A stretch of 46,076 nt of DNA from an uncultured Collinsella sp. (lineage in GTDB: Bacteria; Actinomycetota; Coriobacteriia; Coriobacteriales; Coriobacteriaceae): contig CAAEUX010000056.1 of assembly GCA_900759335.1 (NCBI GenBank), positions 1 through 46,076 of the forward strand. The letters run 5' to 3'. The notes below the pieces were generated by a model. That model was not told where the DNA came from. It saw only the letters and a program-made list of their open reading frames with translations, and made no database searches. The position numbers and the translations under genes were made by a program. Every line of letters begins with the position of its first letter. Position 1 is the stretch's first letter. Shown here in pieces: positions 15,901 to 22,532 of the stretch.

Positions 15901-16288
15901 CGGCTTCCCCGGCATGGATGTGCTGGAGTTTAGCGACTACGACGTTCGTTGCGGTGTGCATCCCACGCCCGGCAAAATTCTGTACACCTCGACGCACGAC
16001 ACGTCGACGCTCGCAGGCTGGTGTACGCGTTCCTTTGCCGGCGGCGACGAGCCGAGCGGTGTTGAGCTGGCGGCCAAGCTGATGAGCGACGCGCTGGCAA
16101 GCGACGCTCCCCTGGTGATGATGCCGCTGCAGGATGTCCTGGGGCTTGGCGACGACGCGCGCATGAACGTTCCGGGCGTGGCCACGGGCAACTGGACCTG
16201 GCAGGCTGACGAGGCAGACATTGCAGCCGCTGAGGACAAAACCGCACAGCTCCTGCGCAACAACCATAGATTCTGGGGCGAAGCGTGA
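12992..16288 (+). CDS. GH13 amylase-type glucosidase fused to GH77 4-alpha-glucanotransferase
   Basis: This 1098-residue protein joins two alpha-glucan enzymes. Residues 1 to about 120 form a beta-sandwich domain; about 125-650 are a GH13 barrel with DGVFNHTG (region I, about 263), GWRLDVADE with Asp351 as nucleophile, LLGEVWED with Glu about 380, and SSHDRPRI with Asp about 454. From about 655 to the end is a GH77 amylomaltase with Asp908 in VRLDHFLGF (nucleophile), Glu954 in IAEDLGYL (acid/base) and Asp1003 in STHDTSTLAGW. The first half probably cleaves cyclodextrin, pullulan or limit-dextrin-like branches; the second transfers maltosyl units, feeding GlgP. The junction is continuous, with no frameshift. 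The ribosome site before ATG 12992 is weak. It has its own operator-like region and a following terminator. Confidence 0.92.
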   Translation: MRLIHNSRLPQFRTPFGAVTTGTTLSLSVILEDADPAQATLTLRTWVDEIGESRYPMTHEGDGIFSVELKCTEPCLIWYSFICNIEGQPEVRLGAPQGRTGGEGVTYDYAEVPSFQVTVYKHRENRPTWYERGMVYQIFPDRYARDEHWRERTLAEVEKPRKGIQRRMVEDWNEPPVYERAEDGSIKTWDFYGGSLKGIQEDLPRIAELGFTAIYLNPIFEAASNHRYDTANYTKIDPILGTEQDFTELCEAAEKLGISIILDGVFNHTGDDSIYFNRYGNYPGVGAWQSKDSPWRDAFYFHEDGSYDCWWGVGNMPAINESSELVRERLLGKDGVIRKWLRAGAHGWRLDVADELSDDFLTEIKKAVLAEKPDALLLGEVWEDASNKISYGHLRRYLQGSELDSAMDYPFRDMVIGFLMGYKNAYQAAEDIETLRENYPREALSCALNLLSSHDRPRIISVLGGGPDESQLPESERSKWRLDENSMGLAKSRFWLATLMQMTFPGVPSIYYGDEYGLEGLTDPGNRRTMPTKENLHDFDTFAIVKNASAVRRALPFMIDGEIKAFALNDEVLAYNRTGKDGESATVIINRSLRNSHRVTIPALDECASDVISGHEREIHNGTVTLDLYPLGSSIIYHHAEQRLQEPLDHGAGVVCHITSVPTDDGKPGTIGAPTRRFIDHLAAMGMRYWQVLPVNPTDFFRSPYAGPSAFAGNIDLLPESHEELAADFETWKARGGEDADPLYTAFKHRNADWLEKYCVYMAVKKYFEGESRHDWPADVARYNEHLIDDKRFHNEAELQAYMQYRFDLAWCELMNYAHKKGIKVIGDIPMYVSDDSADAWSEPENFWLSDTGKAIEISGAPPDNFAPKGQVWGNPTFRWDYMKQNGYSWWMDRLRRAFSLYDRVRLDHFLGFHSYFSIPAGKACADGRWLAGPGKDLFQTAYDELGPLNFIAEDLGYLTPGVRAMASTCGFPGMDVLEFSDYDVRCGVHPTPGKILYTSTHDTSTLAGWCTRSFAGGDEPSGVELAAKLMSDALASDAPLVMMPLQDVLGLGDDARMNVPGVATGNWTWQADEADIAAAEDKTAQLLRNNHRFWGEA

Positions 16289-16332
16289 TAAAACCCCCGA
16301 TATAGGGTACAGTTACAGACGTTTGAATTTTT

Positions 16333-16358
16333 GCGGGCAGAGTAATCTGCCCGCTTTG
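16333..16358 (+). terminator. Terminator after the GH13-GH77 gene
   Basis: GCGGGCAGA (16333-16341) pairs perfectly with TCTGCCCGC (16346-16354) around GTAA, followed by TTTGT. It stands 44 bases after the stop codon and 18 bases before the fmdB-like start, so partial read-through into that gene is possible. Confidence 0.65.
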
Positions 16359-16376
16359 TGCTGAAAAGGAAGTATT

Positions 16377-16613
16377 ATGGCGCGCTACGATTACAAGTGC
16401 TCGAGCTGCGGCAACGTGTTTGAGGTTGAGCATCCCATGTCTGAGACTCCCGAGGTCGTGTGCCCCAGCTGCGGTGCCCCGGCGGCCAAGACGTTCTCGG
16501 CCAGCGGCATTAAATTTGAGGGCAGCGGTTTCTACAACACCGACCAGCGAAGCGGCGGCTCCAGCACCAGCGCCACCAGCGGCTGCTGCGCCAACTGCCC
16601 GCATAACCACTAG
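16377..16613 (+). CDS. FmdB-family small zinc ribbon protein
   Basis: The 78-residue protein begins MARYDYKCSSCGNVFEVEH and carries two CxxC knuckles, CSSC (about 8-11) and CPSC (about 29-32), the FmdB/CxxC_CxxC_SSSS regulatory-domain pattern. A Ser/Gly-rich C-terminus ends with CCANCPHNH, a third cysteine cluster. The family is named after a putative regulator of formamidase or methylamine genes; real function is generally unknown, and zinc binding is the only safe inference. ATG is preceded by AAAAGGAAG. It is followed by a terminator at 16623-16660. Confidence 0.85.
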   Translation: MARYDYKCSSCGNVFEVEHPMSETPEVVCPSCGAPAAKTFSASGIKFEGSGFYNTDQRSGGSSTSATSGCCANCPHNH

Positions 16614-16622
16614 AAACCGAAC

Positions 16623-16660
16623 AGCCCCGCGACCGACACCGATCACGGGGCTATTTCTTT
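16623..16660 (+). terminator. Terminator after the fmdB-like gene
   Basis: AGCCCCG (16623-16629) pairs with CGGGGCT (16646-16652), followed by ATTTCTTT. The loop contains a further partly complementary GACCGACACCGATC segment. Confidence 0.7.
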
Positions 16661-16680
16661 GCGCTAAAGGTGGCTCTATG

Positions 16681-16747
16681 AGTTGCGGTGAAATAAGGAC
16701 TGTTTGACGGGTGGAAGCCGCTATTCAATCCCTATTTCACCGCAACT
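16681..16747. repeat. Palindromic element (GTTGCGGTGAAATA family), copy 1
   Basis: Arms 16681-16698 (AGTTGCGGTGAAATAAGG) and 16730-16747 are reverse complements with one mismatch, enclosing 31 bases. A second copy with nearly the same ends lies at 32936-33001. Both sit between convergent genes, here the fmdB-like gene and rsmB, where such a hairpin could act as a two-way terminator or be a small mobile element. Confidence 0.75.
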
Positions 16748-16753
16748 TAGTAG

Positions 16754-18154
16754 TTACTTGCGAATCAGGCGGGCGCAGAAGTGGCCGTCGTAGGAGTCGG
16801 CGTTTACCGGCACGCTTTGGAAGAGGCCTCGATCGTTCTGGCGTACGGATACGAGCTTCTTGGCCTGATCGAACTCGGGGAGTTGCAGAATCTGTGCCTC
16901 GGAAAGCGGTGCCACGCTAAAGCCGGCACCCTCGGGAGAAGCAAGGAACGCGTCCACCACCTGCGTGTTCTCCTCGTCGAAGACCGAGCAGGTCGCATAG
17001 ATGAGCTCGCCGCCGGCGGCCACGCGCGCGGCGGCTTCCTTGAGCATCGTAAGCTGCAATTTGGGCAACTCGGTCGTAACGTCGTTCTCAGTTAGGCGCC
17101 ACGGGATCTCAGGATGACGGCGCATGGTGCCGGTACCCGAGCACGGCGCATCGATAAAGACCGTGTCGAACTTAACCGGCTCGCCAAGCATGGCATCAAA
17201 CGATGTGAGCACCTCATCAAGCTCGCAGGCATCACCCGAAACCGTACGAACGCCCTGAATACCGGCCTTATGCAGGCGAGCGAGATTCAGATCGCACTTG
17301 CGATCATGCAGATCGAGCGCCGTATGCTGACGCTCATAGCCCGCACGCTTGGCCTGACACATCATCACATAGGTCTTGGTGCCACGACCGGCACCAATCT
17401 CAAGGCAGCTACCAGGGCGCGTGGCAGCCGTGGCGATAAGCTGCGCGTTGAGATCAGACGCCACCGCGGCAGCACGCTCAAACACACCCGAAGCAACGGT
17501 AACCTGGGCATCAACCGGGGCATGGCAGCCCGGGAAGACAGGCGCGACGAGCTGCGAGATATACGGATCGGGCTTGGTCGCAAAGGCGTTCTCATGCAGG
17601 GCCAGTGGCGCGGGGGCCAGATTGCCGGCAAAGTTAAGCGCACCCTCTGGCGTGTCGAACGATGCCATAATGCGAGCGCACAGCCAACGCGGCAGTCCCA
17701 TCAGGCGCGACAGACGAACCAGGCGTCGCTCAGACTCATCTACATCGGACGCCGTGGCAAAGTCCTCAACGTTGTCCGCGACTTTATGCAGCACGGCATT
17801 GGCCAAACCGGCGGCAGGCTTAGCTCCGCTGCGCACCAGCTCAACGCCCTGACTCACCGCAACGCGACCAGGCGTATGCAGATAAAGCATCTCGAAGGCC
17901 GAGATACGAAGCGCCATGCGAACACGCGGCGCAACCTTTTTAGGCTTATCGAGAAACTGATCGAGCAGTTCGTCCAAAATACCCTGCGTGGCGGCCACAC
18001 CAAGCGCCAAGCGGGCGGCAAAAGCGGAATCGCGCTGGTCAATAGCCTTGGCCGATGCGCGAGAGGACAGCACGTCGCGCGCATACATGCCGCGGCGATC
18101 GGCCTCCATCAGCACATCGAGTGCAAGCTTGCGCGCGGGAGACAGCTTGCTCAT
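16754..18154 (-). CDS. rsmB: 16S rRNA (cytosine-967-C5)-methyltransferase
   Basis: RsmB (Sun/Fmu) methylates C967 of 16S rRNA using S-adenosylmethionine. The 466-residue protein has an N-terminal NusB-like helical RNA-binding domain (about 1-140) and a C-terminal Rossmann methyltransferase: GAGRGTKTYVM for SAM, then FIDAPCSGTGTMRRHPEI (motif IV) and YATCSVFDEENTQV (motif VI). In the family the motif VI cysteine is the nucleophile and the motif IV cysteine helps release the product. ATG 18154 overlaps the fmt stop as ATGA, showing translational coupling; the frame extends 16 codons upstream into fmt but that is not needed. It is the last gene of the priA-def-fmt-rsmB run. Confidence 0.93.
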   Translation of the reverse strand: MSKLSPARKLALDVLMEADRRGMYARDVLSSRASAKAIDQRDSAFAARLALGVAATQGILDELLDQFLDKPKKVAPRVRMALRISAFEMLYLHTPGRVAVSQGVELVRSGAKPAAGLANAVLHKVADNVEDFATASDVDESERRLVRLSRLMGLPRWLCARIMASFDTPEGALNFAGNLAPAPLALHENAFATKPDPYISQLVAPVFPGCHAPVDAQVTVASGVFERAAAVASDLNAQLIATAATRPGSCLEIGAGRGTKTYVMMCQAKRAGYERQHTALDLHDRKCDLNLARLHKAGIQGVRTVSGDACELDEVLTSFDAMLGEPVKFDTVFIDAPCSGTGTMRRHPEIPWRLTENDVTTELPKLQLTMLKEAAARVAAGGELIYATCSVFDEENTQVVDAFLASPEGAGFSVAPLSEAQILQLPEFDQAKKLVSVRQNDRGLFQSVPVNADSYDGHFCARLIRK

Positions 18155-19071
18155 GACAAAACACCCCAGATAAGATCGGCGCCTTGCAGCCCAGCAGCCC
18201 AAGCAGAAGCGGCCATGGCACGCTTGCCATCGGGCTTAACCTCGAGCAGTTCAACCGCACCATCGGAAAGGCCAAGGAAAACACGCTTATTCTTAACGTC
18301 AACGCCGCCCTTGCCAAGCGAAACATCGGCCAGCGCAGCATCGAGCACACGCACGGTCTTGCCGGCAATCACGCAACGAGCAGGCGCGGTATCGGACGAA
18401 GCGAGCACATGACGCACGCAATCGAGCGCAGCCATCTGCGGATCCAGACGCATCTCCAGCTTGGAAATCTTGGCAGCATGAGTGACGAGCGACTCATCCT
18501 GCTCAGTCCACACGGCGGTGCCATCGGCAAGAGAAGGAAGCGTATCGGCAAGCAGTTTGCCGCCAAGCTCACCAAGCTCCATGGTCAGCGCCTCAGCATG
18601 CTTGCCGGCAACCGAGGTCGAGGCCTGAGCACAATAAGCGCCAGTATCCACGCCATGCCCAATACGCATAATGGAAACGCCAGCAACGTCGTCACCAGCG
18701 AGAATCGCACGCTGAATAGGAGCAGCCCCACGCCAACGAGGCAGCAAGGACGCATGAACATTCACAATACCAAGCGGCGCCATATGCAGCACGTCATCCG
18801 GCAAAATGCAACCATAGGCAGCCACGCAGAAAATGTCAGCCTGGGCAGCCTTGAGCGCCTCAACGACCTCAGGCGTCATACGATTAGCCTCAATAACCGG
18901 CAACTCTAGCTCAAGCGCCTTGGCCTTAACAGGAGACGGCTCAAGTTTCTTACCACGCCCACGAACAGCATCAGGACGAGTAACAACAAGCGCAATCTCA
19001 TTCCCAGCTTCAACAAGCGAAGTCAACGAAGGCACAGCAAAATCAGGCGTACCCATAAACACAATACGCAT
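18151..19071 (-). CDS. fmt: Methionyl-tRNA formyltransferase
   Basis: Fmt formylates initiator Met-tRNA with 10-formyltetrahydrofolate. The 306-residue length is typical. The N-terminal domain shows IVFMGTPDFAVPSL (3-16), the folate-site segment around VNVHASLLPRWRGAAPIQRA with the catalytic HxSLLPxxRG pattern, and GVSIMRIGHGVDTG. The C-terminal OB-like domain binds tRNA. AGGAG lies upstream of ATG 19071. It stands near def, whose product removes the same formyl group, the usual bacterial pairing, but here 364 bases containing a long palindromic element and a terminator-like hairpin separate them. Confidence 0.96.
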   Translation of the reverse strand: MRIVFMGTPDFAVPSLTSLVEAGNEIALVVTRPDAVRGRGKKLEPSPVKAKALELELPVIEANRMTPEVVEALKAAQADIFCVAAYGCILPDDVLHMAPLGIVNVHASLLPRWRGAAPIQRAILAGDDVAGVSIMRIGHGVDTGAYCAQASTSVAGKHAEALTMELGELGGKLLADTLPSLADGTAVWTEQDESLVTHAAKISKLEMRLDPQMAALDCVRHVLASSDTAPARCVIAGKTVRVLDAALADVSLGKGGVDVKNKRVFLGLSDGAVELLEVKPDGKRAMAASAWAAGLQGADLIWGVLS

Positions 19072-19189
19072 AAAAGTTAGTCTCCTCTCAATAACGAGCC
19101 GAGACGGCTACAAAAAAGCGTTCCAGGTCGCAAGCGCACCCAGCCGCAATAACAATTCAACAAAAACAAATATACCCAAAACCAAAGAA

Positions 19190-19212
19190 AGAGCCGCAAT
19201 AAAAGCAGCTCT
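19190..19212 (-). terminator. Possible terminator between def and fmt
   Basis: On the minus strand AGAGCTGC (19212-19205) pairs with GCGGCTCT (19197-19190) at seven of eight positions around TTTTATT, followed by TTCTTTGGTTTT. It could end the priA-def transcript, or attenuate expression of fmt. Confidence 0.4.
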
Positions 19213-19289
19213 CTCTCAACAAAGACTATCAGCGAAGACGCCCATCCCTGACCCGACGGCACCCGGGCGAAGAGGAGCACGAAAACGCA

Positions 19290-19427
19290 GTCCCCTTCCG
19301 CCGCAGGGCTTAGGTTATTGCTCCACGCGCAGTTCCGCACGAGCCGAAGAGCACTTAATGTGCTCTTCGTGCGAGCAGGACTGTTTGAGCATGGAGCAAT
19401 AACCTAAGCCCTGCGGCGGAAGGGGAC
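19290..19427. repeat. Long hairpin element with conserved core, copy A
   Basis: Arms 19290-19324 and 19393-19427 are perfect 35-base reverse complements. Between them is a 68-base core: AGTTCCGCACGAGCCG, an inner nine-base stem-loop (19346-19354 with 19360-19368, loop TTAAT), then CGTGCGAGCAGGACTGT and GAGCA. The core is nearly identical to copy B (25758-25826), while both inner and outer stems differ from copy B by compensated changes. No reading frame of note lies inside. It is positioned between def and fmt. Confidence 0.85.
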
Positions 19428-19435
19428 GGTGGGAC

Positions 19436-19972
19436 TTACTCCGTCTCGCCCGGTCGAGCGCCGCGGGCCAGGGCGTCCTGGTACTCCTTGACTGCTTTGA
19501 TCCTCTGCATGGGCTTCAGTCGCTCGAACATGGTGTTGCCGTGCAGGTGATCGATCTCGTGCTGAAGGCACACGCAGAACAGGTCGCCCGAGGCCTCATA
19601 GCGAATCAGGTTAGCGTCCAGATCGTACGCCTCGACGACGACATGGTCGGGACGCTCGATTTCGCAGCTAATGCCAGGAATGGAAAGACAGCCCTCGCTA
19701 AAGGGCACCAGATGGTCGCTCTGCTCAACAATGACGGGATTGATGAGCACGTACGGGTCGTAGTCGTTTTTGTCGCTGTAGTCGCAGTCGATGGTGACGA
19801 GCTGAATGAGCTCGCCGATCTGCGGGGCAGCCAGGCCGCAACCGCCGTTCTCGAACATCATCTTCTTCATCTTCTCGGCAAGCGCCTCGATCGCCGGGGT
19901 GATCTCCTCGATGACGGCGCACTCCTGGCGCAGACGAGGGTCGGGCGACAGTACGATTCCGTTGGCTTCCAT
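19436..19972 (-). CDS. def: Peptide deformylase
   Basis: This metalloenzyme removes the N-formyl group from nascent proteins. The three family motifs are present in the 178-residue product: GCGLAAPQ (44-51), EGCLS (93-97, metal-ligand Cys) and QHEIDHLHG with the HExxH core at 138-142 (metal-ligand histidines and catalytic Glu). ATG 19972 is preferred over ATG 19978 because AAAGGA then stands five bases upstream rather than touching the start. It begins 19 bases after the priA stop on the same strand. The long hairpin element follows nine bases after its stop codon. Confidence 0.95.
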   Translation of the reverse strand: MEANGIVLSPDPRLRQECAVIEEITPAIEALAEKMKKMMFENGGCGLAAPQIGELIQLVTIDCDYSDKNDYDPYVLINPVIVEQSDHLVPFSEGCLSIPGISCEIERPDHVVVEAYDLDANLIRYEASGDLFCVCLQHEIDHLHGNTMFERLKPMQRIKAVKEYQDALARGARPGETE

Positions 19973-19990
19973 GGCCATCCTTTCGGGTTG

Positions 19991-22444
19991 TTACATCAAA
20001 TCATAGGCGTCGACGTCAACGCTCACGCTCACGCCGCGCACAGAGCCCACCTCTTTGAGGCAGGCGTCGATATCATCAGAGACATGGTACCCTACCGGCG
20101 ACTTTACAAGCAGATGGAAGCGGTAACGGTCCTTGGCTCTCTCGATTACACATGAAGCCGGGCCCAGCACCTGAGGCACGGCGCTCCCCGCCCGCAAAAA
20201 GTCGGGCGCGGCGGCATGCCAGCGGCGCTTGAGGAGCTTCGCGATGCGGCCGATGTAGTCCTGCGCGTCGTCTCGGTTCGCCGACCATACCAAGATGTTG
20301 ACCAGGCGAACAAACGGCGGGTACAGCGCGTCGCGGCGCTGGTCCAGGTCGTAGTCGGTAAAAATCGAGCGGTCGTGCTCGGCGACGGCGCGGATGACCG
20401 GGTCCTCGGGCAGGTAGGTCTGGATGATAACCTCGCCGCGGCGATCGCCGCGGCCGGCGCGGCCCGCAACCTGCTCCAGCAGGTCGTAGGCGCGCTCCCC
20501 TGCGCGGAAGTCCGGCAGCTTGAGGGCGAAGTCGGCATTGATCACGCCCACGAGCGTGACCTCGGGAAAGTCGAGACCCTTTGCGATCATTTGGGTGCCC
20601 AGCAAAACGGCGCAATCGGCCGCATCGAATTGCTCGAGCAGCTTTTTGTGCGCATCCTTGCCGCGCGTGGAATCGGCATCCATGCGAATAATGGCGACAT
20701 CCTCGGGAAGCATCTGGTGCAGTGCGTCCTCGATCTGCTGCGTGCCCAGACCCATTTTTGCCAGGTAGCGACTGCCACATTTGGGGCAACGGCTCGTGGG
20801 CGCGGGATACGGCTGCACGCGCCAAGACGAACCGCATGTGTGACACTGCAGCGTGTGCGTGCGCTCGTGATACGTAAGCGCGGTGGAGCAGTGATTGCAG
20901 GTGGGGACGCATCCGCACTCGCGGCACATCAAGAACGGCGCAAAGCCACGGCGGTTGTGCAACAGCACGGCCTTTTCGCGGCGCTCGACCACGCGTTCCA
21001 AGCCTTCCATCAACGGTTTTGAGAACATGGAGCGGCTGCCGTGAGAAAACTCACGGCGCAGGTCTGCGATTCGAACCGTAGGCAGTACAGCGTGTCCCGG
21101 GCGCTCGGGCATCTCGACGCGCGTCCAGGTGGCGCTGTTGTACGTACCGCGGCGACAGCGGTCGAGGGCCTCGGCAGAAGGCGTGGCGGAGCCCAACACG
21201 AGCGGGCAGCGGTAGCACCGCGCCATCTCGGCCGCCACCTCGCGCGCATGGTAGCGCGGACTAGAGCCCTGCTTGTAGCTGGTCTCGTGCTCCTCGTCGA
21301 TGATGATGAGACCAAGGTCGCTGAGCGGGCAAAAGAGCGCCGAGCGGGCGCCGACGACCACGCGGGCCGCACCGCTGGCGACCATATCCCACTGGTCCAG
21401 GCGCTCGCCGGCCGAAAGACGCGAATGGAACACGGCGACCGTCTCGCCAAAGCGCGAGCGAAAGCGGCCGACGGTCTGGGCCGTCAGCGAGATCTCGGGC
21501 ACCAGCACGCAAGCCGAGCGGCCGGCCGCGAGCACGCGCTCAATCGCCGAAAGGTAAACCTCGGTTTTGCCGGAGCCGGTGACGCCGTCGACCAGCACCA
21601 CGTCGCCATGAGCGTCAAGACGAGCGCGCTCAATCTGCGCGAGTGCCTGCTGCTGACCGTTGGTGAGTGCGACCGGCGCCTTGCCGCTTGCCGAGGACAG
21701 CGTGGTCTGCTCGCTGCAGCCACGCCACGCACGGCGCTCTTCCACCACCACTACACCGCGTTTTTCAAGCGCCTTGATGGTCGCCGACATGCTGTTATAG
21801 AGCAGGTTGAGGTCGCGCGTCGTGACCGGACCGCATTGGAGCGCCTCGATGAGCTGACGTTGGCGAACCGCTGTCTTGGGCGGCGTGTAGTCGAAACCCT
21901 CGGGCGTGAGCATGACCCAGCGATTTTGGATAGGCTTGACGGCGGGGCGCTCAACCGTCCACACGCCGTCATCGCCCTTGACCACGCGCGGACTTCCACC
22001 CGGGGGCAAGAACAAACGCAGGCACTCGGAAAGCGTCGCGACATACTCGCGGCTCATCCAGCGCGCGATACGGGCAGCCTCGGCGGTAAAGAGCGGTTTG
22101 CTGAGGATGGCTTCGACGGCTTTAATGCGCGCGGGGTCGAGCGCGCTGTTGCCCTGCAGATCGCCCAGCTCGGGCGCAATGTCGACGATGTAGCCTGCGG
22201 CAGCACGGTTGCCAAAATGGACCAGGACCGTGGATCCGATCTGCGCGTCGCTAGCAAGGGGTTGAGGAATGCCATAGGCAAACGGCTCGGACAGCGCACG
22301 CGTCGGGATGTCGAGAACCACGCTCGCATAGGCGGCGATGGGCTCAGGTGCAGGCTTAGGCTGAGCCGAGGCAGCGGCAGACACTGGCTTCACCGGAACC
22401 TCCTCCGGTTCCGGCGAACCAAACAGCGACAGTTGCTCGGCCAC
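19991..22444 (-). CDS. priA: Primosomal replication-restart helicase
   Basis: PriA reloads the replisome at stalled forks. The 817-residue protein has an N-terminal fork-binding domain (IPTRALSEPFAYGIP), a superfamily 2 helicase core with Walker A VTGSGKTE (Lys293) and a DEEH box at about 382, the zinc-binding insertion with paired cysteines (CRECG, CNHC, CHTC, CPKC at about 500-550), and helicase motifs V-VI (GLDFPEVTLVGVINAD, QVAGRAGRGDRRGEV). The start is GTG 22444 with AGGAGG upstream. The N-terminal MAEQLSLFGSPEPEE-like lead-in and a low-complexity Ala/Pro stretch to about 35 are not part of the family core. It heads the run with def. Confidence 0.95.
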   Translation of the reverse strand: MAEQLSLFGSPEPEEVPVKPVSAAASAQPKPAPEPIAAYASVVLDIPTRALSEPFAYGIPQPLASDAQIGSTVLVHFGNRAAAGYIVDIAPELGDLQGNSALDPARIKAVEAILSKPLFTAEAARIARWMSREYVATLSECLRLFLPPGGSPRVVKGDDGVWTVERPAVKPIQNRWVMLTPEGFDYTPPKTAVRQRQLIEALQCGPVTTRDLNLLYNSMSATIKALEKRGVVVVEERRAWRGCSEQTTLSSASGKAPVALTNGQQQALAQIERARLDAHGDVVLVDGVTGSGKTEVYLSAIERVLAAGRSACVLVPEISLTAQTVGRFRSRFGETVAVFHSRLSAGERLDQWDMVASGAARVVVGARSALFCPLSDLGLIIIDEEHETSYKQGSSPRYHAREVAAEMARCYRCPLVLGSATPSAEALDRCRRGTYNSATWTRVEMPERPGHAVLPTVRIADLRREFSHGSRSMFSKPLMEGLERVVERREKAVLLHNRRGFAPFLMCRECGCVPTCNHCSTALTYHERTHTLQCHTCGSSWRVQPYPAPTSRCPKCGSRYLAKMGLGTQQIEDALHQMLPEDVAIIRMDADSTRGKDAHKKLLEQFDAADCAVLLGTQMIAKGLDFPEVTLVGVINADFALKLPDFRAGERAYDLLEQVAGRAGRGDRRGEVIIQTYLPEDPVIRAVAEHDRSIFTDYDLDQRRDALYPPFVRLVNILVWSANRDDAQDYIGRIAKLLKRRWHAAAPDFLRAGSAVPQVLGPASCVIERAKDRYRFHLLVKSPVGYHVSDDIDACLKEVGSVRGVSVSVDVDAYDLM

Positions 22445-22474
22445 GGCTCCAGCACCTCCTATCCCATACGTCTA

Positions 22475-22509
22475 CAGAAACAAGAGCCCCGCTCGGGTGA
22501 ACGGGGCTC
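22475..22509 (-). terminator. Terminator of gltX
   Basis: On the minus strand GAGCCCCG (22509-22502) pairs perfectly with CGGGGCTC (22491-22484), followed by TTGTTTC. It lies 24 bases after the gltX stop and just before the priA start. Confidence 0.75.
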
Positions 22510-22532
22510 GGATACATGCGTTTACACGGCTG

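Noticed and set aside
19077..19340. 87-codon hydrophobic frame between def and fmt
   Set aside because: It begins inside the palindromic element, has no ribosome site, and has a composition expected from AT-rich intergenic sequence.
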